A DNA stretch of 64,000 bases from Cymbidium sinense (lineage: Eukaryota; Streptophyta; Magnoliopsida; Asparagales; Orchidaceae). Positions 24,455 to 38,572 of the stretch are shown here, piece after piece. Within the stretch, counting starts at the first letter, position 1. The number at the start of each line of letters is the position of its first letter. Made by a program: the position numbers and the translations under genes. The notes beneath the pieces were generated by a model. The model had not been told where the DNA came from. It saw only the letters and a program-made list of their open reading frames with translations, and did not search any database. Location of the stretch: the NCBI GenBank assembly GCA_021442155.1, contig CM038222.1, positions 23,794,148 through 23,858,147 of the forward strand, written 5' to 3'.

Positions 24455-26328
24455 TAAAAGCCCTAAACCCTAAACTAAAACATGAACCCTAAACCTAAAA
24501 CCTAAACCCTAAACCCTAAAAATATATAAAAAATAATAAATAAAACCCTTAACCCTAAAACTAACCCTAAACCCTAAACCCTAAAACCTTATCCCTTAAA
24601 CTAAAACCCTAAACCCTAAACCTTAAACCATAAACCCTAAACAGTAAACCTTAAACCTTAAAAAGCTAAAAACCTAAACCTAAACTAAATAAAACATAAA
24701 AATAAAATAAATAAATAAACCTAAACCTAAAAAAATAATAAAATAAAAACCTAAACTTAAACCTAAACCTAAAAATAAAATAAAATAAAAATAAAAACTA
24801 AACTAAAATAAATAAATAAAAACCTAAACTAAACTAAAATATAAAATAAACCTAAAAATAAAAACCTAAATAAAATAAAAACTAAATAAAAATCAAAATA
24901 AAATAAACATACAATAAAATAAAATAAAACTAAATAAAAATCTAAACCTAAAAAGAAAACCTAATAATAAATAATAAATAAATCTTAAACCCTAAACTAA
25001 AAAAAACCTAAATTTAAAATAAACAAAATAAAATAAACCTAAACCTAAGCTAAAATAAATTAAACTTAAATAAATAAAACCTAAACCTAAACTTAAACTA
25101 AACTAAACTAAAATCATAAAAATAAATAAAAAATAAAACCCAAACCTTAAACTAAAGAAAAAAAACCAAAACTTAAAATAAATGAAATATAATAAACCTA
25201 AACCTAAACTACAATAAACTAAACTAAAATAAATAAAACCTAAACCTAAACCTAAAATGAACTAAATAAAATAAAATAAACTAAAAATAAACCTAAAACT
25301 AAACTAAAAATTAAAACTTAAAATAAAAACATAAAATCTAAACCTAAAAAAATAAAATAAAAACTTAAACCTAAACCTAAAAATAAGAAAACCTAAACCT
25401 AGAAATAACATAAAAATTAAACTAAACTAAAAAATAAACATAAACCTAAACCAAAACCTAAACCTAAACATAAAAAAGAACTCAAATAAAAAAACTTATA
25501 CTAAAATAAATAAATCTAAAATAAATAAAATAAACTAAATAAAAATAAAAGGACAAACCTAAATAAAAATATAAAATAAAATAAGCTAAAATAAATAAAA
25601 AATAAACTAAATAAATAATAAAAAAACCTACTACTAGTTTGCTTTTTTAAAATAAACTTAAATTAAACTCCCTAAACCTTAAATCACCCACCCTACCACA
25701 GGCCAACCCAAACTCCTAAACTTAAATCCTAAACCTCACCCTAAATCCTAAACCTAAAATGACACTACCACACTACCACCCTTAAACCTCATAACCTTAC
25801 CCTAAACCCCAAAATCACCACCATAAAATAAAACCTAAACTAAACCCTAAATTAATCAGAATTCACTACCCTAAAAACCCCTCCTAAAGCCATGACCAAA
25901 ACCCTGGGCACTACCTACCATAACCACAACCTAAACTGAGCCATAAGATAAAATGACCTGAATTAAGCATGACCCTAAACCCTAAACCCTAAACCACTCT
26001 GGCCCTAAACCCTGGGCCTCTACCCTAACACACCACCATGACCACTAAACCCTCCCACACAGACTTTAAACTGTAAATACTAAACCTAAACCCTTTTCCC
26101 TAACCCTCCTCCCTAAACTCCTCTAAACCCTAAACCTCCACTCTAAACCCACCTAAACCTAAACCCCCCTAAACCACACCTAAACTAACCAAGAATAAAT
26201 CCTCCTAAACCCTAAACCCTAAACTCTCCTAAACCCTAACCTAAATCTTAAACCCTAAATACCAAACCCTAAACTAAACCTAAATTAAATAAAAAATAAA
26301 CCTAAACCCACAAACCTAACAAACCACC
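24455..26328. repeat. Composite telomere-like array unit
   Basis: Canonical CCCTAAA runs to about 24,670 and A-rich CCTAAA/AAATAAA to about 25,620. A weak boundary motif (CTACTAGTTTGCTT) lies at about 25,629. Next comes a GC-richer stretch with CCACC, CCTCC and CCCTGGGC variants (25,680-26,250), ending in CCTAAA. No coding sequence. Confidence 0.8.
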
Positions 26329-26809
26329 AGAATGGGTGATCCTTGATGGAAGGAACATCACCGTCAACCATGCTCAGTCTAGAGTTGGCATTGGAGGGGA
26401 AGGATGAGGTTACCACACTGGTGGTGGGGGATCTGGAGGTTCTGGTGGATATGGAGGTGGTGATGAGAATAGTGATGGTTATGGAGGTGGGAGGAGCAAC
26501 AGAGGTTATAACCATGGTGGTGGAGGAGGGAGAGATCTGGGATATGATGGTGGATCTCGCCACTCGAGAGGGCGAGGTGGTTCTGATGGGAATTGGAGAA
26601 ATTGATGAATGGCCGATTCGATCTGCTGCTTACGGAACTGCCATTATAATAGAGATGATTCTAGTTATCTAGGGTTTTTATTTTACTCTATGTGTGCCCA
26701 TTTGTTATATATGTCATCGCTTATCTCTTAGAAAACTTGGTGTGTTACTTGGTTCATGAAATCAAAAAGAAGAAATATTGAATCTAAATTTGTTCTCTAT
26801 GAAAAAAAA
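26329..26809 (+). pseudogene. GRP 3' fragment, copy 7 (full-length fragment)
   Basis: Same limits as copy 5. The glycine-rich tail is well preserved, with G-G-G-G-S-G-G-S-G-G-Y-G-G-G and G-G-Y-G-G-G-R-S-N-R-G-Y-N-H-G-G-G-G-G-R-D, ending in G-S-D-G-N-W-R-N-stop at about 26,604. One in-frame stop lies early in the tail. The 109-codon frame at 26,343-26,672 is an out-of-frame reading. A UTR and an eight-A tail follow. Confidence 0.85.
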
Positions 26810-29800
26810 CTTAAAATGCTAAGCCTTGAACTAAAACCTGAATCCTAAACCTAAAACTTAAACTCTAAACATTAAAAATACAGAAATAAAAATAAAAAAT
26901 AAAAAAACACTAACCCTAAAACCTAAACCTTAAACTACAACACTAAACCCTAAACCCTAAACCCTAAACCATAAACCATAAAACCCTAAACCCTAAATCC
27001 AAAACTCTAAACCTTAAAACCCTAAATGCAAAACACAAAACCACACTGCACCTAATCACTACCTAAGACCATATCCACCCTAAACCCTAAACCACAAACC
27101 TAAATCCACTCCTAATCTTAAAACTTAAAATAAAATACATAAATAAAGTTAACTAAACAAAACCTCTAAACCTAAACCTAAATCAAACCTAAACCTGACT
27201 AAACCTAAAAATAAAATAAAATAAAAAATATAAACTAAACTAAAATAAAATAAATAAAAACCAAAACTAAACTAAAAAAATAAAATAAACCTAAAAACAA
27301 AAAAACCAAAATAAAATAAAAAATAAATGAAAAATAAAATTAAAATAAACCTAAAATAATAATAAATGAAAACCAAATAAAACCTAACCCTAAAAAATTA
27401 ACCTAAAAATAAAACCTAAAAATAAATAAAACCTAATCCTAAAACTGAAAAAGAACATAAACTTAGAATAAAGAAAATAAAATAAATAGAAACCTAAACT
27501 AAAATAAACTAAACTAAAATAAATAAAACCTAAACCCTTAACCTAAAATAAACTAAACCTAAACCCTAAACTAAGTAAAATAAAATATACTAAAAATAAA
27601 CCTAAACATAAACTAAAAAATAAAACCTAAAAATAAACCTAAACCTAACCCTAAAAAAATAAAATGAAAATATAAACCTAAACATAAAAATCAAAAATAA
27701 AACCTAAACCTAAAAAATAAAATAAAAATAAAACTAAACTAAAATATAAACTTAATCCTAAAATTAAACCTAAAAAAAAAACTAAAAATCTAAACTAAAA
27801 AAATAAACTTAACAAAAAATAAAATAAAAAAATAATAAAATAATAATAAAATAAAATAAAGTGAATAAAATAAACTAAATCTAAATAAACCTAAAATGTG
27901 GGTTCACTTAATTTAAAGAGAATTAAAAATATAAATAATAAATAAAATCCATAACCCTAAACCCACCCTAAACTAACTCTAAACCCTAACTAAACCCTAA
28001 TCTTTAAAACCCTAAACACTACAGCCAGGCCTACCCTAAACCATAAAACCCTAAATTATAAACCATAAACCCTAAACCCACCCTAAACTAAACCCACCCT
28101 AAATCTTACCCTAAACCCTAAAACCTAAAAATGTAAACCTAAACTAAATAAAACCAAAAAGTAAAATAAATAAAATAACATAAACTTAAATAAAATATAA
28201 AAATAAAAACCTGAACCTAAAGATAAAAATAAAATAAAATATAAAATAAAAACTAAACTAAAATAAAATAAATAAAAACCTAAACTAAATTAAAAAATAA
28301 GATAAACCTAAAAATAAACATAAAATAAAAATAAAATAAACCTAAAATAAAATAAAATAAAAACTAAATAAAAACATAAACCTAAAAAATAAACCTAAAA
28401 ATAAATAAAAAAAATAAAACTTAAACCCTAAACTAAATAAAACCTAACTCTAAAATAGACGTAATAAAATAAACCTAAATCTAAGCTAAAATAAACTAAA
28501 CTAAAATAAATAAAACCTAAACCTAAAATAAATTAAACCTAAACCTTATACTAAATAAAATAAAATAAACTAAAAATATATCTAAACCTAAAATAAAAAT
28601 AAACCTAAAAATAAACCTAAAATAAAAACCTAAAACCTAAACCTAAAATGATAAAATAAAGCCCTAAACCTAAACCTAAAAATAAAAAATAAAACCTAAA
28701 CTTAAACTAAATAAAACTTAAAAAAGAAATAAATAAATAACCTAAACCTAAAAAGAAAATAAAATTAAAAATAAAAACTAAACTAAAATAAAATAAATAA
28801 AAACACAAACTAAACTAAAAAAAGAAAATAAACCTAAAAGTAACAAACCTAAATAAAATAAAAACTAAATCAAAAATGAAAATAAAATGAACCTAAAATA
28901 AAATAAAATAAAACTAAATAAAAACCTAAACCTAAAAATAAATAAAAATTAAAACTAAACCCTAAACAAAAAAAAACCTAACGCTAAAATAAATATAATA
29001 AAATAAACTTAAACCTAAACAAAAATAAATAAAACATAAACCTAAACCAAAAATAAACTGAACTTAAACCCAAATTAAATAAAATGAAATAAACTAAAAA
29101 TAAAACTAAACCTCAACTAAAAAATAAAACCCATAAATAAACCAAAAAAAACTTAAAACCTAAACCTAGAAAATAAAATAAAAACCTAAACCTAAACTTA
29201 AAAATAAAAAATAAAACCTAAGCATAAAAAATAAAAATAAAAAACTAAACTAAAAAATAAATATAAACCTAAACCTAAACCTAAAAAACTAAACTAAAGT
29301 AAAAAACCAAAACTAAAATAAGTAAACCTAAAATAAATTAACAAAAAAAATATAAATAAATAGTAAACTTAAATAAAAATAAAAATAAAATAAACATAAC
29401 AAATAAAAAATAAAGTAAATAAATAAAATAAATCTAAACCTATCGGTTTACTTAATTTAAAATAAGAAACCCTAAACCCTAAATCCTAAACCCTAAAACT
29501 AACACTAAACCGTAAGCCCTAAACCATAAACCCTAAATTAACCCAAAACCCTAAACCCTAAATCCTAAGCTAATCCAAAACCCAAAACCCTAAAGCTAAT
29601 CCCTAAACTCAAAATCTTAAACCCAATCCCTAAACCATAAACCCTAAACTCTAAACCTTAAACCCTAAAACTAAAATAAAAACTATAAAAAAAAACCACT
29701 CTAAAGTTTAAATCTTAAACCCTAAACTAACCTAAACACTAACCCTAACTCTAAATCCTAAAACCTAAAAACTCTAAACCTTAAAGATAAAACCCTAAAC

Positions 29801-29839
29801 CATAAACCCTAAACCCTAAACCCTAAACCCTAACCCTAA
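26810..29839. repeat. Composite telomere-like array, two units without GRP
   Basis: CCCTAAA variants run to about 27,130, A-rich to 27,885, a degenerate boundary motif lies at 27,893-27,915, then CCCTAAA to about 28,125. A long A-rich section follows to 29,430, the motif at 29,441-29,460 (TATCGGTTTACTTAATTT), and CCCTAAA to 29,840. No gene. Confidence 0.8.
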
Positions 29840-32800
29840 ACCCTAAATGCTAAAACTCTAAACTCTAATCCCTAAACCCTTAGCCCTAAACCCTAAAAGC
29901 CTAAACCTAAACTAAATAAAACATAAAAGTAAAATAATTAAAAATGTAAAAAAAAATAAAATAAAATTAAAATAAAATAAAAACATAAACTAAAGCTTAA
30001 ACCTAAACCAAAAAACCTAAACTATATAAAACCTAAAAATAAAATAAATAAAAAACCTAAACCTAAATAAAATTTATAATAAAATAAAATAAAAACCTAA
30101 ACTAAAACTAAACCAAAAATATAATAAAATAAATATAATAAATAAAACTAAACTAAAAAAATAAACCTAAGAATAAAAAACCTAAATAAAATAAAAACTA
30201 AACATAAAATAAAAATAAAATAAACCTAAAATAAACTTATAATAAAATAAAATAAAAATTGAATAAAAACCTAAACCTAAAAAGTAAACGTAAAAATAAA
30301 ACCAAAAAATAAATAAAAAATAAAACCTAAACCTTAAACAAAAAAAAAACTAAACCTAAATTAAGAAAAAATAAACAAAATAAAATAAACCTAAACCTAA
30401 ACTAAAATAAAATAAACTAAAATAAATAAATCTAAACCTAAACCTAAAATAAACTAAACTTAAACTAAATAAGATAAAATAAACTAAAAATAAACCAAAA
30501 CCTAAACTAAAATAAAACCCTAAAAAAAAAAACCCAAAATAAAAACCTGAAACCTAAACCTAAACCTAAAAATAAAAAAATAAAACTTAAACCTAAAAAA
30601 TAAAATAAAAATAAAACTCAACTAAAAAATAAACCTAAACCTAAACATAAACTTAAAAAATAAACTAAAATAAAAACCTATGCTAAAACAAATAAAATTA
30701 AAATAAATAAACTTAACTAAATAAAAATATAAATAAAAATAAAAAGTAAAATAAACTAAAATAAATAAAAAATAATCTAAATTAACTAAATAAACCTAAG
30801 CATACTAGTTTACTTAATTTAAAAAAAAGCCCTTAAACCCTAAGCTAACCCTAAACCCTGAACCTTAAATCCTAAAAACCATAAGCCCAATAGCCTTAAC
30901 ACTAAACCCTAAACGTTAAACCTAAACCCTAACATTAAGCCCTAAACCCTAAATCCCAAAATGCTAAAATCGTAAAGACTAAACCTTAAACCCTAAAAAC
31001 TTAAAACATAAACCTAAAGTAAATAAAATCGAAAAATAAAATATATATAAACACCTAAACATAAATAAAGTAAAAAAATAAAATAAATTGAACTAGAAAC
31101 TAAAATCTAAAAGTAAAATAAAATAAATAAATACCTAAACTAAACTAAAAAATTAAAATAAGCCTAAGAATAAAAAACCAAAATAAAATAAAAACTAAAT
31201 GTAAAATAAAAATAAATAAATCTAAAATAAAATAAAATAAAAGCTTAAACCTAAAAATAAAATATAAAGATAAATAAATAATAAAACCTAAACCCTAAAT
31301 TAAAAAAAAACCAAAAAATAATAATAATAAATAAAATAAAATAAACCCACACAAAAACTAAAATAAATAAAACATAAACCTAAAATAAACTAAACCTAAA
31401 CCTAAACCCTAAACCCTAAACACTAAAGCCTAAATCTTAAACCCTAAACTAACCCTAAACCCTAAGCTAGCCCTAAACCCTAAACCTTAAATCCTAAACC
31501 CTAAACCCTAAACCTAAACCCTAAACCCTAACCCTAAACCCTAAACCCCAAAACCCTAAATACTAAAACTCTAAACCCTAATCCCTAAATCCTAAATCCT
31601 AAACCCTAAACCCTAAAAACCTAAAAACCTAAACCTAAACTAAATAAAACCTAAAAGGAAAATAAATAAAAAATTTAAACAAAAATAAAAGAAAATAAAA
31701 ATAAAATAAAAAAATAAATTAAAACCTAAACCTAAACCAAAAAACCTAAACTACATAAAACCTAAAAATAAAATAAATAAAAAACACCTAAACCTGAATA
31801 AAATTAAAAATAAAATAAAATAAAAACCTAAACTAAAACCTAAACCTAAACCAAAGAATATATTAAATAAACTAATATAAATAAACTAAAATAAAATAAT
31901 AAAACTCTAAACTAAACTAAAAAAAATAAACTTAAGAATAAAAAGCTTAAATAAAATAAAAACTAAACATAAAATAGCAATTAAATAAACCTATAATAAA
32001 ATAAAATAAAAATTGAATAAAAACCTAAAATGAAAAAGTAAATGTAAAAATAAAACCAAAAAATAAATAAAAAAATTAAAACCTAAACCTTAAAAAAAAA
32101 GAAAAACTAAACCTAAATTAAAAATAAAATAAACAAAATAAAATAAACCTAAACCTAAAATAAAATAAACTAAACTAAATATTTAAAACCTAAACCTAAA
32201 CCTAAAACTAAACTAAACCTAAACTAAATAAGATAAAATAAACTAAAATAATAACCTAAACCTAAATAAAAAAAAAATAAACCCAAAATAAAAACCCCAA
32301 ACCTAAACCTAAACCAAAAGTAAAAAAAAATAAAACTTAAACCTAAAAAATAAAATAAAAATAAAACTCAACTATAAAATAAACCTAAACCTAAACCCAA
32401 ACTTAAAAAATAAATTAAAATAAAAAACCTAAGCTAAAATAAATAAACTAAACTAATTTAAAAATAAACATAAATAAAAAAAAGTAAAATAAACTGAAAT
32501 AAATAAAAAATAATCTAAATAAACTAAATAAACCTAAGCCTACCAGTTTACTTAATTTAAAAAAAAGCCCTTAAAACCTAAGCTAACCCTAAACCCTGAA
32601 CCTTAAATCCTAAAAACCATAAGCCCTATAGCCTTAACACTAAACCCTAAACGTCAAACCCTAAACCTTAACATTAAGCCCTAAATCCTAAAACCCAAAA
32701 TGCTAAAAGCCTAAAGACTAAACCTTAAACCCTAAAAACTTAAAACATAAACCTAAAGTAAATAAAACCTAAAAATAAAATATAAATAAAAACCTAAACA

Positions 32801-35800
32801 TAAGCAAAGTAAAAAAATAAAATAAATTGAACTAGAAACTAAAACCTAAAAGTAAAATAAAATAAATAAATACCTAAACTAAACTAAAAAATTAAAATAA
32901 GACTAAGAATAAAAGCCAAAATAAAATAAAACTAAATAAAATAAAAATAAAATAAATCTAAAATAATAAAAAAACTTAAACCTAAAAATAAATAAATAAG
33001 AAAACCTAAACCCTAAATTAAAAAAAAACATAACCAAAAAATAATAATAAAAAATAAAATAAAATAAACCCACACAAAAACTAAAATAAATAAAACATAA
33101 ACCTAAAATAAACTAAATGTAAACTTAAACCAAAACTAAATAAAATAAAAATAAACATAAACATAAACTAAAAAATAAAAATTAAAAATAAACATAAACC
33201 TAAACTAAAAAATAAAACCTAAAAATAATAAAATAAAAACCTAATACCTAAACCTAAAAAAATAAAATAAGTCCTAAACCTAAACTGAAAAATAAAAAAA
33301 AACCTAAATCTAAAAAATAAAATAAAAATAACACTCAACTAAAAAATAAACCTAAACCTAAACCTAAAAAATAAACTAAAATAAAAAACCTAAACCCTAA
33401 ACCCTAAACCCTAACCCTAAACCCTAAACCCCAAAACCCTAAATGCTAAAACTCTAAACCCTAATCCCTAAACCCTAAACCCTAAACCCTAAAAACCTAA
33501 AAACCTAAACCTAAACTAAATAAAACATAAAAGTAAAATAATTAAAAAATGTAAACAAAAATAAAATAAAATAAAAATAAAATAAAAACATAAACTAAAA
33601 CCTAAACCTAAACCAAAAAACCTAAACTATATAAAACCTAAAAATAAAATAAATAAAAAAAACCTAAACCTAAATAAAATTAAAAGTAAAATAAAATAAA
33701 AACCTAAACTAAAACCAAAACCTAAACCAAAAAATATAATAAAATAATATAATAATAAAACTCTAAACTAAACTAAAAAAATAAACCTAAGAATAAAAAA
33801 CCTAAATAAAATAAAAACTAAACATAAAATAACAATAAAATAAACCTAAATAAACTTATAATAAAATAAAATAAAAATTGAATAAAAACCTAAAACTAAA
33901 AAGTAAACGTAAAAATAAAACCAAAAAATAAATAAAAAAATAAAACCTAAACCTTAAACAAAAAAAAACTAAACCTAAATTAAGAAAAAAATAAACAAAA
34001 TAAAATAAACCTAAACCTAAACTAAAATAAAATAAACTAAAATAAATAAAACCTAAACCTAAACCTAAAATAAACTAATCTTAAACTAAATAAGATAAAA
34101 TAAACTAAAAATAAACCAAAACCTAAACTAAAATAAAAACCCTAAAAAAAACCCAAAATAAAAACCTGAAACCTAAACCTAAACCAAAAATAAAAAAATA
34201 AAACTTAAACCTAAAAAATAAAATAAAAATAAAACTCAACTATAAAATAAACCTAAACCTAAACATAAACTTAAAAAATAAACTAAAATAAAAAACCTAT
34301 GCTAAAACAAATAAAATTAAAATAAATAAACTTAACTAAATAAAAAAATAAACATAAATAAAAATAAAAAGTAAAATAAACTAAAATAAATAAAAAATAA
34401 TCTAAATTAACTAAATAAACCTAAGCATACTAGTTTACTTAATTTAAAAAAAAGCCCTTAAACCCTAAGCTAACCCTAAACCCTGAACCTTAAATCCTAA
34501 AAACCATAAGCCCTATGTAACACTAAACCCTAAACGTTAAACCTAAACCCTAACATTAAGCCCTAAACCCTAAATCCCAAAATGCTAAAATCGTAAAGAC
34601 TAAACCTTAAACCCTAAAAACTTAAAACATAAACCTAAAGTAAATAAAATCGAAAAATAAAATATATATAAACACCTAAACATAAATAAAGTAAAAAAAT
34701 AAAATAAATTGAACTAGAAACTAAAATCTAAAAGTAAAATAAAATAAATAAATACCTAAACTAAACTAAAAAATTAAAATAAGCCTAAGAATAAAAAACC
34801 AAAATAAAATAAAACTAAATGTAAAATAAAATAAATAAATCTAAAATAAAATAAAATAAAAAGCTTAAACCTAAAAATAAAATATAAAGAGATAAATAAT
34901 AAAACCTAAACCCTAAATTAAAAAACCAAAAATAATAATAAATAAAATAAAATAAACCCAAAACTAAAATAAATAAAACATAAACCTAAAATAAACTAAA
35001 CCTAAACCTAAAACCCTAAACCCTAAACACTAAAGCCTAAATCTTAAACCCTAAAACCTAACCTGACCCTATTTAAACCCTAAACCTTAAATCCTAAACC
35101 CTAAAAACTCTAAACCTTAAAGCTAAAACCCTAAACCTTAAACCCTAAACCCTAACCCTAAACCCTAAACCCCAAAACCCTAAATACTAAAACTCTAAAC
35201 CCTAATCCCTAAATCCTAAATCCTAAACCCTAAAACCTAAAAACCTAAACATAAACTAAATAAAACCTAAAAGGAAAATAAATAAAAAATTTAAACAAAA
35301 ATAAAAGAAAATAAAAATAAAATAAAAAAATAAATTAAAACCTAAACCTAAACCAAAAAACCTAAACTACATAAAACCTAAAAATAAAATAAATAAAAAA
35401 CACCTAAACCTGAATAAAATTAAAAATAAAATAAAATAAAAACCTAAACTAAAACCTAAACCTAAACCAAACTAAATATTAAATAAACTAATATAAATAA
35501 ACTAAAATAAAATAATAAAACTCTAAACTAAACTAAAAAAAATAAACTTAAGAATAAAAAGCTTAAATAAAATAAAAACTAAACATAAAATAGCAATTAA
35601 ATAAACCTATAATAAAATAAAATAAAAATTGAATAAAAACCTAAAATGAAAAAGTAAATGTAAAAATAAAACCAAAAATAAATAAAAAAAATTAAAACCT
35701 AAACCTTAAAAAAAAAGAAAAACTAAACCTAAATTAAAAATAAAATAAACAAAATAAAATAAACCTAAACCTAAAATAAAATAAACTAAACTAAATATTT

Positions 35801-37000
35801 AAAACCTAAACCTAAACCTAAAATAAACTAAACCTAAACTAAATAAGATAAAATAAACTAAAAATAAACTGAAACCTAAACTAAAATAAAAACCCTAAAA
35901 ATAAACCCAAAATAAAAACCCAAAACCTAAACCTAAACCAAAAGTAAAAAAAAATAAAACTTAAACCTAAAAAATAAAATAAAAATAAAACTCAACTATA
36001 AAATAAACCTAAACCTAAACCCAAACTTAAAAAAATAAATTAAAATAAAACCTAAGCTAAAATAAATAAACTAAACTAATTTAAAAATAAACATAAATAA
36101 AAATAAAAAGTAAAATAAAATGAAATAAATAAAAATAATCTAAATAAACTAAATAAACTTAAGCCCACCAGTTTACTTAATTAAGCCCTTAAACCTTAAG
36201 CTAACTCTAAAACAACCTTAAATCCTAAAACCATAGCCTATGGCCTTAACACTAAACCCTAAACGTCAAACCCTAAACCATTAAATCCTAAATCCTAAAA
36301 CCCAAAATGCTAAAACTAGACTAAACCTAAAACTTAAAAACATAAACCTAAAGTAAATAAAACCTAAAATAAAATATAAATAAAACCTAAACATAAGCAA
36401 AGTAAAAAAATAAAATAAATTGAACTAGAAACTAAAACCTAAAAGTAAAATAAAATAAATAAATACCTAAACTAAATTAAAAAATTAAAATAAGACTAAG
36501 AATAAAAAGCCAAAATAAAATAAAAACTAAATAAAAATAAAAATAAAATAAATCTAAAATAAAAAAAAACTTAAACCTAAAAATAAATAAATAAGAAAAC
36601 CTAAACCCTAAATTAAAAAAAACATAACCAAAATAATAATAAAAAAATAAAATAAAATAAACCACACAAAACTAAAATAAATAAAACATAAACCTAAAAT
36701 AAAAATAAACTAACTTAAAAAACTAAAACTACATAAAATAAAATAAACATAAACATAAACTAAAAAATAAAACCTAAAAATAAATCTAAACCTAAACTAA
36801 AAAATAAAACCTAAAAATAAGCATAAAATAAAAACCTAATACCTAAACCTAAAAAAATAAAATAAGTCCTAAACCTAAACTGAAAAATAAAAAAAAACCT
36901 AAATCTAAAAAAAAATAAAATAAAATAACACTCAACTAAAAAATAAACCTAAACCTAAACCTAAAAAATAAACTAAAATAAAAAACCTAAACTAAAATAA
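29840..37000. repeat. Higher-order repeat, A-B-A-B units of ~1.7-1.9 kb
   Basis: Four consecutive units begin near 29,840, 31,530, 33,420 and 35,160. Units 1 and 3 share details absent from 2 and 4 (CTAAATGCTAAAACTCTAAA at the start, CATACTAGTTTACTTAATTT as motif, ACGTTAAACC). Units 2 and 4 share others (CTAAATACTAAAACTCTAAA, an ACCAGTTTACTTAATT motif, ACGTCAAACC). The dimer period is about 3.6 kb. Boundary motifs are at about 30,801, 32,541, 34,421 and 36,168. No unit carries a GRP fragment or a gene. Confidence 0.75.
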
Positions 37001-37406
37001 ATAAATAAACTAAACAAAAATAAAAAATAAACCTAAATAAAAATAAAAAATAATACTAAAATAAATAAAAAATAAATTAAATAAACTAACTAAATCTAAA
37101 CCTACCAGTTTACTTAACATAAAAAAAACTATAAATCCTAAATCCTAAACCCTAAACCTACAACCTTAAACCTACAACCTACAACCTACAACCTACAACC
37201 CTAAACCCTAATCCCTAACCCTAAATAGAAAACCTAAAAGCATAAACCCTAAAACCTTAAACCCTAAACCCCAAACCCTAAACCCTAACCTTAAACCTTA
37301 AATCCTAAACCCCAAACCCTAAACTTAAACTTAAAGTAACTAAATAAATTAAGAAATAAACATAAAACCTAAAACCTAATCAACCTAAACCTAAACCTAA
37401 ACCCTA
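37001..37406. repeat. End of A-rich section, boundary motif and CCCTAAA run
   Basis: A-rich words end at the motif CTACCAGTTTACTTAA (37,102-37,117), followed by CCCTAAA with a short (ACAACCT)n patch at about 37,165-37,200. Confidence 0.8.
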
Positions 37407-37830
37407 AGAATGGGTAAAACCTTGACGATAGGAACATCACTATCAACCAAGCTCAGTTTAGATCTAGCGGTAGAGGAAAAGGTAAAGGCAGCGGTTATCG
37501 CAGTAGTGGTGGGGGATCTGGAGGTTCTAGTGGATATGGAGGTGTTGGTCGGACTAGTGGTGGTTATGGAGGTGGGAGGAAAGATAGAGGTTACTTAGGA
37601 GAGAGAGGATGATGGTGGATCTCCATTGAGAGGCCTCGAGTTATGGGAACTAGAAAGCAAGATCATCGATCCTGCGCATATGGAACTGTGTCTTTATAAT
37701 GGAGATGATTCTAATAATCTAGGATTTCTGATTTATTCACTTGTTTCTTAAAAAACTTGGTGTGTTACTTGGTTGACAAAATCAAAAAGAAGAAATGTTA
37801 AATATAAATTTACTCTCTGTTAAAAAAAAA
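37407..37830 (+). pseudogene. GRP 3' fragment, copy 8
   Basis: Starts at the shared CCCTAAGAATGGG junction. The RRM end reads L-D-D-R-N-I-T-I-N with N-I-T and the Q-rich linker recognisable, then a glycine-rich tail (S-G-G-G-G-S-G-G-S-S-G-Y-G-G-V). A deletion shortens the tail and the UTR. Ends at the shared poly(A) junction (37,822-37,830). The 62-codon frame at 37,410-37,598 is out of the GRP frame. Confidence 0.8.
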
Positions 37831-38077
37831 TAAAAACCTTATACCCTTAACTAAAACATGAACCCTAAACCTAAAACCTAAACCATAAACCCTAGACCCT
37901 AAACCTTAAAATCCCTAAACCTAACTAAACCCTAAACCCTAAATCCTAAACCCTAAAACCCTAAACCCTAAACCCTAAACCCTAAACCATAAAACCTAAA
38001 CCCTAAACTTTAAACCCTAAACCCTAAACCCTAAACCCTAAACACTAAATCCCAAACCCTAAACCCTAAACCCTAAT
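37831..38077. repeat. CCCTAAA run flanking the LINE
   Basis: Well-preserved heptamers directly up to the LINE 5' junction. C-rich strand on plus, in contrast with the TTTAGGG orientation on the other side of the LINE. Confidence 0.85.
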
Positions 38078-38091
38078 CCTTTGCTTCACTT

Positions 38092-38493
38092 GAATCTAAA
38101 TGACAATTTGAAAGGGGATCTTATATTGGATCAAAATAATGTTAATCCTTTGGTGTCAGATCAAAATCAGATTATGAATCATGGTATTGAGAATGATATT
38201 TATACTTTGAATGGTGCAAGAACCTCTCCTTCTACTTCTCTACAGAGTGATACTTAAGCTATCCCCATTTCTCATTCTTACTCTAATACTGAAGAAGGAG
38301 AAATCACCACTAATAAAACATTAATTGATATTGCTCCTATTCTGGATATCAAAAACCTATCCCTCTCTGATGGAGATACTTTAGATACTGATAGACCCTT
38401 CCAAACAGTTATTAAAAAAAAATCTTCCAAATCCAAAATGACTAATAATAACTTCACTAGAACCACACGTTCTTCTCTAACACCTCACATATA
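38092..38493 (+). pseudogene. LINE ORF1 C-terminal remnant
   Basis: One frame, read through an internal stop near 38,256, gives an acidic Ser/Thr-rich stretch (S-N-T-E-E-G-E-I-T-T). It then gives F-Q-T-V-I-K-K-K-S-S-K-S-K and a basic end T-R-S-S-L-T-P-H-I-stop. A Lys-rich tail of this kind, ending just before ORF2, is typical of plant LINE gag-like ORF1. The RNA-binding N-terminal part is missing, so the element is 5'-truncated. Confidence 0.6.
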
Positions 38494-38572
38494 ATTATGT
38501 CCTCCTCTCTTCTTTTTTACATTTCCTTTTTCCTTTTTCTTTTTAGTTTCCTTATGATTAATTTTCTTATTT

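Noticed and set aside
26285..26563. Thr/Ser-rich minus-strand frame opposite the GRP tail, and the similar plus-strand frame at 48,211-48,540
   Set aside because: Reverse reading of a GGT/GGA-rich glycine tail; it appears in copies only because that strand lacks stops.
36477..36665. Phe/Leu/Tyr-rich small frames in the arrays (also 53,201-53,440)
   Set aside because: Translations of AAATAAA/TTTATTT repeat with no independent evidence of coding.
37165..37200. Short CRISPR-like direct repeat (ACAACCT)n
   Set aside because: Simple sequence with no spacers, in plant nuclear DNA.
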